Positions 1 to 9,812 of a stretch of 64,000 nt of DNA are shown here, in pieces. The position numbers were made by a program, and so were the translations under genes. Below the pieces are notes generated by a model. That model did not search any database. It saw nothing but the letters and a program-made list of their open reading frames with translations, and was not told the origin of the DNA. This stretch comes from Enteractinococcus coprophilus (GTDB lineage Bacteria > Actinomycetota > Actinomycetes > Actinomycetales > Micrococcaceae). The stretch spans positions 248,001-312,000 of the forward strand of contig NZ_VFOU01000003.1 in the NCBI RefSeq assembly GCF_006716305.1, written 5' to 3'. The stretch's first letter is position 1; every line of letters begins with the position of its first letter.

Positions 1-1606
<1,606 letters not shown>

Positions 1607-1659
1607 TCAGCTGATGGTGAGGTAATCCCTCCGGGTTGACTTTGGCAGTCACACCAGGA

Positions 1660-1703
1660 GAGTGCTAAATCTATTTTTAGCACTCGGAGCACTCGAGTGC
1701 AAG
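1660..1703 (-). promoter_or_regulatory. groEL promoter with CIRCE operator (HrcA site) plus an extra half-site
   Basis: Plus-strand bases 1677-1685 (TTAGCACTC) and 1695-1703 (GAGTGCAAG) are CIRCE arms separated by exactly nine bases; the second arm differs from the GAGTGCTAA consensus near its end. A perfect further arm GAGTGCTAA lies at 1660-1668. Read on the minus strand, TTGCAC (1702-1697) and TAAAAA (1679-1674) are spaced 17 bases and make a plausible -35/-10 pair inside the CIRCE, so bound HrcA would cover the promoter. The untranslated leader to the groEL start would be about 160 bases. The arms are seen directly; the promoter assignment and HrcA control are inferred. Confidence 0.85.
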
Positions 1704-1717
1704 TATCGGCTGAAGTG

Positions 1718-2383
1718 TTAGTTTGCCGTTAAGACCACGAGCACACCGTCTACCGAGGGTTCATACACCGCAACGGCGCCGATCTCTTCGGCAACAGCTC
1801 GCGCTGTGGCTTCGTCAGACGAGAAATACACGGTGGTTTGTGACGGGACATTTCCGCTCCAGTTATCCGCGATCGGAACGTTAAACCCTGCCCCGCCGAG
1901 TTCTTGTGCAACCGAAGAAGCATAACCTTGGATATTCGAAGCGTTATAGACCCCGATCGGTAACGAATAATCGACTTCTTCCGGTTCGTCGGTCTCTTCC
2001 TCAGTGGGTTCAGGTGTCGGCGAGGGCTCTTCAGGCTCTTCAGACTCTGACTCTTCAACCGGCTCCGGCTCGATGAGCTCTTCGGTCTCGTCAGGATCTT
2101 CCGTCGGCTCCGGTTCGGCAGACTCTTCCTCAACCGGATCGGTCGCCGTCTCGGTGGGCTCCGATGCCGCAAGATTCAGCGGATCGCTCGGTGCCAGCCA
2201 CAAATATGATCCGATCCCGATAGCTAAGGCTGCGCCGCCGGTCAGAATAATTGCGTTGAGCTGTCCGGCGCCCTTAGGGGTCGAAAACTCTTTGCGGTGG
2301 GCCCCTTGCTGGGTGGTATACGGTTCGACGTCGTCGAAGCGGTCACGAGGATACTTGGAAGTAGTCTGGACGTCCTGGCTCAA
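1718..2383 (-). CDS. LytR C-terminal domain membrane protein
   Basis: A 221-residue protein of unknown exact role. It has a basic cytoplasmic N-terminus of about 45 residues, one membrane segment at about 47-66 (IILTGGAALAIGIGSYLWLA), a long Glu/Pro/Thr-rich linker at about 70-135, and a C-terminal LytR_C-like domain from about 140 (starting YSLPIGVYNASNIQGYA). Proteins of this kind are commonly found alone in actinobacteria and are thought to act at the cell envelope. The start is a TTG at 2383 that overlaps the TGA of the upstream DUF3263 gene by four bases (TTGA), with AGAAGG eight bases before it, indicating translational coupling. Family call is good, function is not known. Confidence 0.8.
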   Translation of the reverse strand: MSQDVQTTSKYPRDRFDDVEPYTTQQGAHRKEFSTPKGAGQLNAIILTGGAALAIGIGSYLWLAPSDPLNLAASEPTETATDPVEEESAEPEPTEDPDETEELIEPEPVEESESEEPEEPSPTPEPTEEETDEPEEVDYSLPIGVYNASNIQGYASSVAQELGGAGFNVPIADNWSGNVPSQTTVYFSSDEATARAVAEEIGAVAVYEPSVDGVLVVLTAN

Positions 2384-2619
2384 GATGCCATACCTTCTGC
2401 ACGGTGCATTGTGGAACGGGAATTCAACAGGCGCTCGACCAGCATCGGATCATAGGCATATGCTTGCTCCGTGGTGATCAGTCGCGCCAGTTTTTGATAG
2501 TACCTGGTCGGCGTCATGCCAAAAGTATCGGAAATATCCCGATCCTTGGCACCTGCATAATGCCAGGAGCGTTTTTCAAACTCCAGCATCTGCTGGTCGA
2601 TCTCGCTCAACCCAGCCAT
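2380..2619 (-). CDS. DUF3263 family protein
   Basis: A 79-residue protein of the actinobacterial DUF3263 family, with the typical start MAGLSEIDQQMLEFEKRSW and a helix-turn-helix-like middle (ISDTFGMTPTRYYQKLARL), which suggests DNA binding although no function is established. The start ATG at 2619 has GAGGGGAA just upstream. It is the first gene of a two-gene unit with the LytR_C gene, and the pair is conserved as neighbours in Micrococcales. Confidence 0.8.
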   Translation of the reverse strand: MAGLSEIDQQMLEFEKRSWHYAGAKDRDISDTFGMTPTRYYQKLARLITTEQAYAYDPMLVERLLNSRSTMHRAEGMAS

Positions 2620-2692
2620 GCTTCCCCTCTCAGATCATTCATCGCCACCAGTCTAAACTACCGTATGTCGTTCGATTCGTTAGGCTAACCGC

Positions 2693-3406
2693 ATGACCAT
2701 TTCTGCTTGGCCCGAAATCCATCCGTCGTGGTATCCGATCCTAGAACCTGTGTCCGATCAGCTGCAGGGGCTCATGGAGCACATCGCTGCGCGTCGTGAC
2801 GACGGCGAGCACATCGAACCTGCGCCCGACAATGTGCTGCGTGTTTTCCACATGCCCTTCGACGCCGTCAAAGTCGTCATTGTCGGTCAAGATCCCTACC
2901 CGACTCCGGGGCATGCGGTAGGCCTAAGCTTTGCTCTGCACCCGGATGTGCGACCGCTAGCCCGTTCACTGGTCAATATTTACAAAGAGCTCGAAGACGA
3001 TCTGGGTATCGCCCCGGCTGCCACGGGCGACCTCTCGGGGTGGGAAGCTCAGGGCGTATTTCTACTCAACCGGGTGCTCACGGTCACCGCGCATGCTGCC
3101 GGCTCGCACAAGGGCTTGGGGTGGGAAGCCATCACTGACGCGGTCGTGGATGGTCTGGCCGCCCGCGGCACTGCCCTGGTGGTGATCCTATGGGGCGGAC
3201 AAGCCAAAACCTTGGCCACGCGCTTCCACGACGACGACACCCTGGTCCTCACTTCGGCTCACCCATCCCCGTTGTCTGCACGCCGGGGTTTCTTTGGCTC
3301 AAAACCGTTTTCCAAAACCAATCAGTTCCTGGCTGACCACGGTGTCGAGCCCATCGATTGGGCCGCCAATTCGTTAGAGCAGCCTACACAGTCCGAACTG
3401 TTCTAA
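2693..3406 (+). CDS. ung: Uracil-DNA glycosylase, family 1
   Basis: Cuts uracil from DNA to begin base excision repair. The 237-residue length fits. The water-activating motif GQDPYP is at about residues 68-73 with the Asp in place, and the DNA-intercalation loop HPSPLSARRGFFG is present near the C-terminus. It stands alone, divergent from the DUF3263/LytR_C pair and convergent with the ThrE-like gene 20 bases downstream. The ribosome site before the ATG is weak (TTAGGC), but the N-terminal MTISAWPEIHPSWYPIL matches family starts. Confidence 0.95.
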   Translation: MTISAWPEIHPSWYPILEPVSDQLQGLMEHIAARRDDGEHIEPAPDNVLRVFHMPFDAVKVVIVGQDPYPTPGHAVGLSFALHPDVRPLARSLVNIYKELEDDLGIAPAATGDLSGWEAQGVFLLNRVLTVTAHAAGSHKGLGWEAITDAVVDGLAARGTALVVILWGGQAKTLATRFHDDDTLVLTSAHPSPLSARRGFFGSKPFSKTNQFLADHGVEPIDWAANSLEQPTQSELF

Positions 3407-3425
3407 CGTCACTGCGAGCGCTCGC

Positions 3426-5249
3426 CTAGCGGTGGCCTGCTCGCCGTCGTTCATTGGATTTCAGCCCGGTGGTCAATGGCCGTGCCAGGGAGTCACCTAA
3501 CACCAGTCCCGTTGCCATGGCCATGATGATCACCGAGGCTTGTAAAAGAACCATCACCCCGCCTGACATCATCTCCACGTTCGTGCCGATCTCATACATC
3601 GCCCGAAAGATCATCAGCCCTGGCAGCAAGAAAATGCCGGCCGGGACCGCGACCACCAGCTGGGGAGCACCCAGGCTCAACGCCACAATGCGAGCGCAGA
3701 ACCCGACGACGACGGCTGCTGCCGCCGGGGCGATGCTGGGACCGAATCCTAGGTCCACGGCGCCCGCGTAGACGAGGTAGCCCACCGCTGAGACGAGACC
3801 GGTGGGCAGTATCAGGCGCATGCGTGTTTGTTCGGCAATCGACATCCCCATCGCTGCGATGGCAACGATAAGAGTAATCAACCAGTGCGGGTACTGGCGC
3901 GAGGGCATTGCGGTGATGTCAATTTCGGGTGCGCCCAGCATACTGACCGCTACAATGCCGATGGCAATACCGGCCACGAGCCCCACATAGACCAGGGCTG
4001 AGGAGACTATACGCCCAGCCGAGGTGACAGGGAACCCGTTAATACCGTCCTGGAGGGCAGACACGATGCGTAATGCTGGGACGAGGGTCAATAAGGAGGC
4101 GGCAATCATCAGTGCCGGGTCTCGGAACACCTCGGACCAATACAGGCCAAAGGCGATCAGCGTTGCCATGAGCCCACCGGCCATGGTGGCAAAAACATCC
4201 GGAGCCCGCAATCGACCCATCACGTGCACGGTGGCCATGATCAGCGATGTGACGCCCATGGTCAGCAGGGCCGAAAACCAGGAACCGCCGATGAAGATCA
4301 CAAACGCCGAAGCCCACACACCATTGGCAAAGAACGACATCCAGGTGGGGAACGTTTTCTTGCGCTGTCGAATTGCGGCCAACCGCGCATGCGCGTCGTC
4401 ACGCTCGACCTCACCGGCCGCGATCTCGGTGACCAACTGGTGTAGGTCAGCCAAACCTGCATAATCGGATCCCCACGTGCGGACTACGCGCTGGTAGGTC
4501 GCGGGGGGTTCACCGATCGGCGCGAAGTTCAGCGAAATAGACTGGTTGGTGATATCGACCTCAGCATCGAATACCCCGTAGGCCTGGGTCACCACGATGA
4601 TCGAGGTTTCCACCTCCAGAGCGCCGGCACCAAACCGAAACATGGTTTCGCCTAGCTTGAGCGCCAACAGCATCGTGTTGTGCGCTTCTTTAGCTTCGGC
4701 GACCGCTTTATAGCGTGCTCCGGTCAGCTGATAGGGAGAGTCTTGGAGCCGATCTACCAGCCGCAGCGCTTGAGTCGGCAACGATTCGGTGTAGGGGGCA
4801 TATTCCTCGGTAAAACTGGCCCGGCCGCCATCGTGGTCACCGCTTTTGTCTTTGGTACGATCCGTGAAACCTTGGAAGGCTTGGCGCCAGGTCGTCAGTG
4901 CCGGGAATTTCCGTGTGTCCGGGGCTGGTTTTTCCTGAACGTAGGCGGCTTCTTGTTCGGGCTTGGGAAGTTCGCGTAACGGTGCGACTGTCTCGGGCTC
5001 GTCCCCGGCGGCTAAGACCGACGTCGGAACCAGATCTTCTGGAACCGTCTCGGGTTCAGTCACCTGTGGGGCCATCTGGCGGGCATCCACATCTGGGTTC
5101 GGCAGGGTCACCGCCGGGCGTATCACCGGGAGAATACTCACCTCGGCGGGTGGCTCCTGCGGGTTGTGGAGATTATCCACCGACTCTTGACCGTTTTGTG
5201 GTTCCATCTGCTCTTCAGTTTCAGATACACCGCGTTGCTCGTTGGCCAC
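3426..5249 (-). CDS. Threonine/serine exporter family (ThrE-like)
   Basis: An inner-membrane carrier of the ThrE/DUF1212 family, which in Corynebacterium exports threonine and serine. From the GTG chosen here it has 607 residues: an acidic, Pro-rich N-terminal region of about 130 residues, a soluble domain (TQALRLVDRLQDSPYQLTGA to about residue 300) and about ten hydrophobic segments to the end. An in-frame ATG at 5345 would add 32 residues, but it lies before a hairpin and has no ribosome site; the GTG at 5249 has GGAGGGAGGG about seven bases upstream. Substrate is inferred from family only. Confidence 0.85.
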   Translation of the reverse strand: MANEQRGVSETEEQMEPQNGQESVDNLHNPQEPPAEVSILPVIRPAVTLPNPDVDARQMAPQVTEPETVPEDLVPTSVLAAGDEPETVAPLRELPKPEQEAAYVQEKPAPDTRKFPALTTWRQAFQGFTDRTKDKSGDHDGGRASFTEEYAPYTESLPTQALRLVDRLQDSPYQLTGARYKAVAEAKEAHNTMLLALKLGETMFRFGAGALEVETSIIVVTQAYGVFDAEVDITNQSISLNFAPIGEPPATYQRVVRTWGSDYAGLADLHQLVTEIAAGEVERDDAHARLAAIRQRKKTFPTWMSFFANGVWASAFVIFIGGSWFSALLTMGVTSLIMATVHVMGRLRAPDVFATMAGGLMATLIAFGLYWSEVFRDPALMIAASLLTLVPALRIVSALQDGINGFPVTSAGRIVSSALVYVGLVAGIAIGIVAVSMLGAPEIDITAMPSRQYPHWLITLIVAIAAMGMSIAEQTRMRLILPTGLVSAVGYLVYAGAVDLGFGPSIAPAAAAVVVGFCARIVALSLGAPQLVVAVPAGIFLLPGLMIFRAMYEIGTNVEMMSGGVMVLLQASVIIMAMATGLVLGDSLARPLTTGLKSNERRRAGHR

Positions 5250-5271
5250 AGCCGCCCTCCCTCCAAGGAAA

Positions 5272-5297
5272 AGTCCCGGGGTTTTCCACCCGGGACT
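5272..5297 (-). terminator. Hairpin with short T run, upstream of the ThrE-like gene
   Basis: AGTCCCGGG (5272-5280) and CCCGGGACT (5289-5297) form a perfect nine-pair stem with an eight-base loop. On the minus strand the stem is followed by TTTTCC, so it is a weak intrinsic terminator for the Ltp-repeat gene. It also sits only about 22 bases before the GTG start of the ThrE-like gene, so it could act as an attenuator or mRNA-stabilising leader. Confidence 0.6.
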
Positions 5298-5422
5298 CCG
5301 GGATCGTGGTTCGTTGCACAGCAGCTGAACCAAGGATCCCAACACGCAATTACAGTATTAGAATCCCATACTTTTGGCAGTGCTCCAAACCGCGAAACGG
5401 CGAAGAAAAACCGAGGATCTGA

Positions 5423-6295
5423 CTAGTCAATATTGTCGAATGCGTAGTCGATTTCGGAGTCCTGAAACCCCGCGTATTCCATATATTCGCGCAGTTGCTC
5501 GCTGGAGTGGTCATCAAAGGTTTCTTGGTATGACTCTAGCGCTTGGACTGCTTGTTGGTTGTAGTCAATGTCGAGGTTCTCCAGCGCATACTGAACTTCG
5601 TCGTCGATGAAGCCCGCCCGGTTGAGATATTCTTGTATTTCTTGTGCCGAGTATCCGCTGTATTCACTATCACTCATCTGCTGAGCAGTACCCAGAGCTT
5701 GTTCGTTCCAATCAACGCTCAGATTATTTAGCGCATATTCGATGGCCTCATTTTGGTAGCCGTCGTAGCGTAGAACATCAATAAGATCCGTGGGCCCATA
5801 GTGTGAATAGTCGGCGTCGATACGTTCCTGGACTTTTGCAAGTGCTTGTTCCTGACTGCCGCCGTCCTGGAGCACAAATCTGCCATCGTCAGAACGCTCG
5901 AGCTTCGTGTCCTCCAGGCTCAAGGAATCTTCGGGAGCCAGGGGTGCTGCAGGTGTATCGGTGCCCGGCTGTTGAGCGAGGTCGTCATGCGAGCGCTCAT
6001 TGGTGACTACTGCCAGACTAATGGCGGCCACGCCCAAAATAAGGACCACAAGAATCGTGATGAACCACCACTGCTTGTAGAAGGGTCGGGTGGGTGGCCG
6101 ACCGTTAGAAAACTGGGTCGCCTGGTGCCAGGCGGTCGGGTTATTTGGGTCGTAGTAATGCTGGGCCGGATCATAGTATTGGCCAGCTTGGTGTTGACCA
6201 GTTTGCCCCTGCCAGTGCTGCGATTGATTCGAGTCGTGACCCGCAGGAGGTGCCCATGGTTGAGCATTGTCTGAGGTGGTGTGATGATGCGTCAT
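5423..6295 (-). CDS. Membrane-anchored protein with three Ltp repeats
   Basis: A 290-residue protein. Residues about 1-75 are Gln/His/Tyr-rich and low in complexity, one membrane segment follows (WWFITILVVLILGVAAISLA), then a linker and three tandem repeats of about 48 residues of the host-cell surface Ltp type (PF07553), each with a core like EIQEYLNRAGFIDDEVQYAL. Ltp of Streptococcus phage TP-J34 blocks injection by other phages; many Gram-positive hosts carry similar repeats without known role. There is no lipobox Cys, so the anchor here is the membrane helix, not a lipid. Of two close ATGs the inner one at 6295 has AAGGA at proper spacing. Function in this host is not known. Confidence 0.8.
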   Translation of the reverse strand: MTHHHTTSDNAQPWAPPAGHDSNQSQHWQGQTGQHQAGQYYDPAQHYYDPNNPTAWHQATQFSNGRPPTRPFYKQWWFITILVVLILGVAAISLAVVTNERSHDDLAQQPGTDTPAAPLAPEDSLSLEDTKLERSDDGRFVLQDGGSQEQALAKVQERIDADYSHYGPTDLIDVLRYDGYQNEAIEYALNNLSVDWNEQALGTAQQMSDSEYSGYSAQEIQEYLNRAGFIDDEVQYALENLDIDYNQQAVQALESYQETFDDHSSEQLREYMEYAGFQDSEIDYAFDNID

Positions 6296-6649
6296 ATTCA
6301 TTCCTTATATTTTGCTTTTCACCGTATCACCGCCGCCTCCGCGCAGGGGTTATTCTGACGTGCCAAGACGACAATGGTAGCGAGCCTGCAAAGGCCCGAG
6401 GAAACCTGGGTTCCAGACGGGTCAGTCGGTTTTGCACAGTGGTTTAGTCGGCTGTAGGTCAATTCAGCATGAACGGTAATCGACCGAGAGATTTCCACGG
6501 GTATAAAAGCTTGCAAAGTCGCCAAAGACTCTGTCGTTTTTGCCCACCTCTGCGCTACCGTAGTGTCAGAAGGCTCCACCGGGTTTATCCGATCCTGCCC
6601 ATGGATCGCTCGGCTGGGTCTGCATGGATGCACACGATTGGGATCACCT
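6296..6649. other. Intergenic region between two divergent genes
   Basis: About 350 bases separating the Ltp-repeat gene from the AlbA_2 gene. It must hold both promoters, but no convincing -35/-10 pair, repeat or RNA gene stands out. Open frames across it have no ribosome site or recognisable product. Confidence 0.4.
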
Positions 6650-8272
6650 ATGGCAGTGGTATGGGACGGTAGAACGGACGAAGAAAAGCTTCAAGAACTC
6701 CTACGACTCGGTGAGCAAACCCAGCTCGAATTCAAAGTTGAACTCGACCTGCGCGATCGCAAACACGAACTAGATTTTGTCAAAGACGCCGTCGCTATGG
6801 CCAACCGGCCACCGGGCGGTTATATTTTGATCGGTATCACCGATGAGGGCACCCTGCCGGACACTCCCTGGCGCATCAAGAATCCGCAGATGTTTGATGG
6901 TGCAACTCTGCGCGACAAAATTGGTAAATATATAGAAGCCGATATCGAGGTCGTGTCGCAGGTGCATACGGTCAATGGTAGTGACGTCGTCGTCATCGCG
7001 ATTTTCTCTACTCGGTCCGGGCTGCCGGTTCCCATGTTGCGTGTTGGCCAGTACAACACCCCCAACGGTAAAGGTCGGATGAAAACCAAAACTGTGTTTC
7101 GTCCTGGTGAGATTTTCATTCGTGACGGTGCCGGAAATGTGCCGGTGCGATACCGCGATTGGCCGTCGGTACTTGCTAAATACGATCATCAGGTGAAAGA
7201 GGCCGCCACTAGTGACGTTAACTCGTTGATGTCGAAATTAGCTGATGCCATCGGACCTGGCAGCAGAGTCAATGTGCCGTTGGAACCGTTTCTGGCCGAT
7301 GGGACCGTCGCAAGTGCCATCCGCGCCAATATTCAACAGGGCAACCGGGCTGAGTTAAAGATCTTTTTGCAAAATACCCGGGAAGAAATCGTGTTGGCCG
7401 AAGACAAAGTTAAACCGCTGGTTCGCCTCGTCGGCGTCGGTTGTGAGGCGATGCTTGCCGACGACAATGATTTGGCCATCAAAACCATTGGCACGATGTA
7501 CGATGCCTTTACGTCGATCGCAAAGTCCCCCAGAGCGGTAGCGGCCACGATCGTGGCCGCGTATTTATTTGGGGCCGCTGCCGTCCGGCTGGGGTGTTGG
7601 GAACTGATTCCAGCGTTGGTGTTGCGGCCGTTTCAGCGCACACCTACTCACCCGCGGTATAGTTCGTGGATTCGTTACGGTCAGATCGAAGCGTCAGCTC
7701 ACGATCAGTACCCGTTTGCTTCTCGCCCGGCCGATGCTAGTGATGAAGACGCCGATGACAATGGCGCAATGATCTCAGAAGGGTTATCTTGGGCGCGCAC
7801 CTATCCCCTGGTTCGCCCCGATGTGCTGCATGATTTCGGGTTGCATAACAACAAAACGCGTAAGACAGACGCGCTGCTGAACTCGTTATGTCAGTTTGAT
7901 TTTCTATACGCTTGGCTCGTGAACGCTTCGGCTCGTGAACACGGTGGTGGTGGCGCCTATGCCGCGTCGTCGGCGTTCAAGCACTGGCGCACCTTGCCTA
8001 TCATTGAACGAACCATCACCAACGGTGAGATGCGAGCCAGACTCTTTCCTGACGCTCGGGAAAAAGAGATCGCCCAAGCGTTACGTAGTACCTACAGCCA
8101 TGCAGAAAAAGTATCGAACCGGGAGAAGTACTTCACCGGCTGGCAGCCGCTGCCGCCGTGGATCTCGGAATTTATTGATCACATCGTAGAAGGCAGTAAT
8201 GCAGCCCAGCATTACCCTGCACGTTATCGACACAACGTGGTAGACCTCACGGCGCAACGGCAGCACGGGTAA
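6650..8272 (+). CDS. AlbA_2 (Schlafen-like) domain protein with large C-terminal region
   Basis: A 540-residue protein from the ATG at 6650 (MAVVWDGRTDEEKLQELL); the frame is open further upstream but with no ribosome site, and even this start has only a weak one. Residues about 15-190 match the AlbA_2 putative nucleic-acid-binding domain: EQTQLEFKVEL, then FVKDAVAMANRPPGGYILIG and a following D-E-G turn. The remaining 350 residues are not recognised; they are predicted soluble apart from a short Ala-rich hydrophobic stretch (ATIVAAYLFGAAAV). AlbA_2 proteins occur in transcription regulators and in several phage-defence systems. It is transcribed alone and closes with a large hairpin. Role unknown. 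Confidence 0.75.
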   Translation: MAVVWDGRTDEEKLQELLRLGEQTQLEFKVELDLRDRKHELDFVKDAVAMANRPPGGYILIGITDEGTLPDTPWRIKNPQMFDGATLRDKIGKYIEADIEVVSQVHTVNGSDVVVIAIFSTRSGLPVPMLRVGQYNTPNGKGRMKTKTVFRPGEIFIRDGAGNVPVRYRDWPSVLAKYDHQVKEAATSDVNSLMSKLADAIGPGSRVNVPLEPFLADGTVASAIRANIQQGNRAELKIFLQNTREEIVLAEDKVKPLVRLVGVGCEAMLADDNDLAIKTIGTMYDAFTSIAKSPRAVAATIVAAYLFGAAAVRLGCWELIPALVLRPFQRTPTHPRYSSWIRYGQIEASAHDQYPFASRPADASDEDADDNGAMISEGLSWARTYPLVRPDVLHDFGLHNNKTRKTDALLNSLCQFDFLYAWLVNASAREHGGGGAYAASSAFKHWRTLPIIERTITNGEMRARLFPDAREKEIAQALRSTYSHAEKVSNREKYFTGWQPLPPWISEFIDHIVEGSNAAQHYPARYRHNVVDLTAQRQHG

Positions 8273-8284
8273 CCCTTGGAGCCC

Positions 8285-8331
8285 AGACGGTCGTGGGACT
8301 CCGCTCATACGGTAGAGTCCCCCGGCCGTCT
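8285..8331. terminator. Hairpin between convergent AlbA_2 and DmdA-like genes
   Basis: The arms AGACGG and CCGTCT at the base and GGGACTC/GAGTCCC above form an interrupted stem around an approximately 13-base loop, placed 12 bases after one stop codon and 10 before the other. It lacks a clean T run on either side but is the only terminator-like structure between the convergent genes. Confidence 0.55.
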
Positions 8332-8340
8332 TAGGGTTTC

Positions 8341-9645
8341 TTAGATCGCGGCATCCATACCTTTGCCACGCAGAATTTCACGCTGATTGGGGTTTACTGA
8401 TTCCCTAAATGGCATTTCTACGATTTCAGCAGCAACCGGGCTGCCCGGAACATCTGCATACTGCTCGGGGAGGTGAACCCATAGCTCAGTACCAAGTTCA
8501 GCATGCTCCACGGGAACATAGCCCATCGCGATGTTCTGGCCGATTTCAGGTGAATACCACGGTGAGGTGACGTACCCGACCGGTTCACCATCTGAGCTCG
8601 TGGAGATCAGCCAAAAGTCTGGCGCATAATCATCAATGGGTGCTCCACCCATGATCATGCCAACCAATTGATGTGTAAAGGGGTAGCTGCCGGCTTCGAT
8701 TTGGGCCCGTGCTGATTCCAGCGCAGATTTACCAATATAGTCGGCCTCCTTCTGGCGAGGCACCTGATATGACAGATTTACTTGGAAGGGTAAGACTTCC
8801 TGGTCCATGTCTTGACCCCAGGAAAGGATGCCGGCTGCGATGCGTCGGTGGTGAGCTGGGGCGACGACTGCCAACTGGTGTTTTTCGCCGGCCTCTAGGA
8901 CTGCATTCCATAACACCTCGGCGTGCTGTGAAGCATCATAGAGATAGATCTCATAGCCCTTCTCACCCGAGAATCCAGTTTGCGAGATTACGACCTCGCG
9001 CCCGGAAATGTCACTTGCCATAAGGCCGTAGGGCGGTAGCTCGGCGACCTCATCGCCAAATAGGTCGACCATCAGACCGACCGATTTGGGTCCTTGGATC
9101 TGGACTGGTGCCACGTCAATCTCTTGGATTTCGACGTCGAAACGGCCACCAACGTTGACGCCTTGTAACCATAGTTCGAGGTCAGAGTCTGACAGTGAAA
9201 ACCAGAATTCGTCTTCAGCCACGCGCAGCAGCACAGGATCGTTGAGTATACCGCCACTCTCATTGCAGAGGATGACATAGCGTGCGCGCATGACGGGTAT
9301 CTTGGAGGCGTCTCGGGTGATCACAAAATTGACGAAAGCTTCGGCCTCTGGGCCTTTGACCTGGATTTGTCGTTCGACTGCTACGTTCCATAGGGTCACG
9401 TGATTGACCAGCGCATCGTATTCCACCATCATTCCGCCATCTTCGGGACGGACGTACCCGCGCGGGTGGTACATGCGGTTATAGATGGAGGCACGCCAGC
9501 AGCCCGCCTCCATGGACAAGTGCCAATAGGGTGATTTTCTGACCCTGGTATCAATGAGCATCTCAACCGGGGTGGGGCCAGACTGTCGTAAGTTAATCGG
9601 GACGGTGCGATCAGATTGGTTGATGGAAGGGAAATTAGCGTTCAT
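8341..9645 (-). CDS. GcvT/DmdA-family aminomethyltransferase (tetrahydrofolate-dependent demethylase-like)
   Basis: A 434-residue GcvT-fold protein that should move a methyl or aminomethyl group to tetrahydrofolate in the cytoplasm. Seen motifs are VRKSPYWHLSM near the start, TLWNVAVERQIQVKGPEA, GGILNDPVLLRV and the folate-fold motif VQIQGPKS, followed by a C-terminal barrel domain from about residue 320. The pattern resembles DMSP demethylase DmdA more than the glycine-cleavage T protein or LigM, but it is longer than DmdA (about 370), and no glycine-cleavage partners are near. The ATG at 9645 has GGGAGGAC upstream and is preferred over one 60 bases earlier. An IclR regulator lies directly upstream. 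Substrate is not known. Confidence 0.75.
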   Translation of the reverse strand: MNANFPSINQSDRTVPINLRQSGPTPVEMLIDTRVRKSPYWHLSMEAGCWRASIYNRMYHPRGYVRPEDGGMMVEYDALVNHVTLWNVAVERQIQVKGPEAEAFVNFVITRDASKIPVMRARYVILCNESGGILNDPVLLRVAEDEFWFSLSDSDLELWLQGVNVGGRFDVEIQEIDVAPVQIQGPKSVGLMVDLFGDEVAELPPYGLMASDISGREVVISQTGFSGEKGYEIYLYDASQHAEVLWNAVLEAGEKHQLAVVAPAHHRRIAAGILSWGQDMDQEVLPFQVNLSYQVPRQKEADYIGKSALESARAQIEAGSYPFTHQLVGMIMGGAPIDDYAPDFWLISTSSDGEPVGYVTSPWYSPEIGQNIAMGYVPVEHAELGTELWVHLPEQYADVPGSPVAAEIVEMPFRESVNPNQREILRGKGMDAAI

Positions 9646-9698
9646 GGTAGTCCTCCCTAGAAAAAGCGGGCAGCTGTATTGCTCAACCCACCCTCGAT

Positions 9699-9734
9699 GT
9701 TGCATTATGCGCTACATAGCTCGCAGTATGCAGC
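9699..9734. promoter_or_regulatory. Imperfect inverted repeat upstream of the DmdA-like gene
   Basis: GTTGCATTATGCG (9699-9711) and CGCAGTATGCAGC (9722-9734) are inverted copies matching at 10 of 13 positions with a ten-base spacer. It sits about 55 bases before the start of the DmdA-like gene and 80 bases after the IclR gene, a position suited to an operator for that IclR protein. Binding is inferred only. Confidence 0.45.
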
Positions 9735-9812
9735 ACTACGCCCATCCTACTGTGACGAGCTTCACTCGTAAAGGGAGTTGTCCGCACGCAGCAGCAAGAT
9801 TTCTTATAATGC

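Noticed and set aside
8341-9645. Glycine cleavage T protein (gcvT)
   Set aside because: Longer than GcvT, no gcvH or gcvP nearby, and motifs closer to DmdA.
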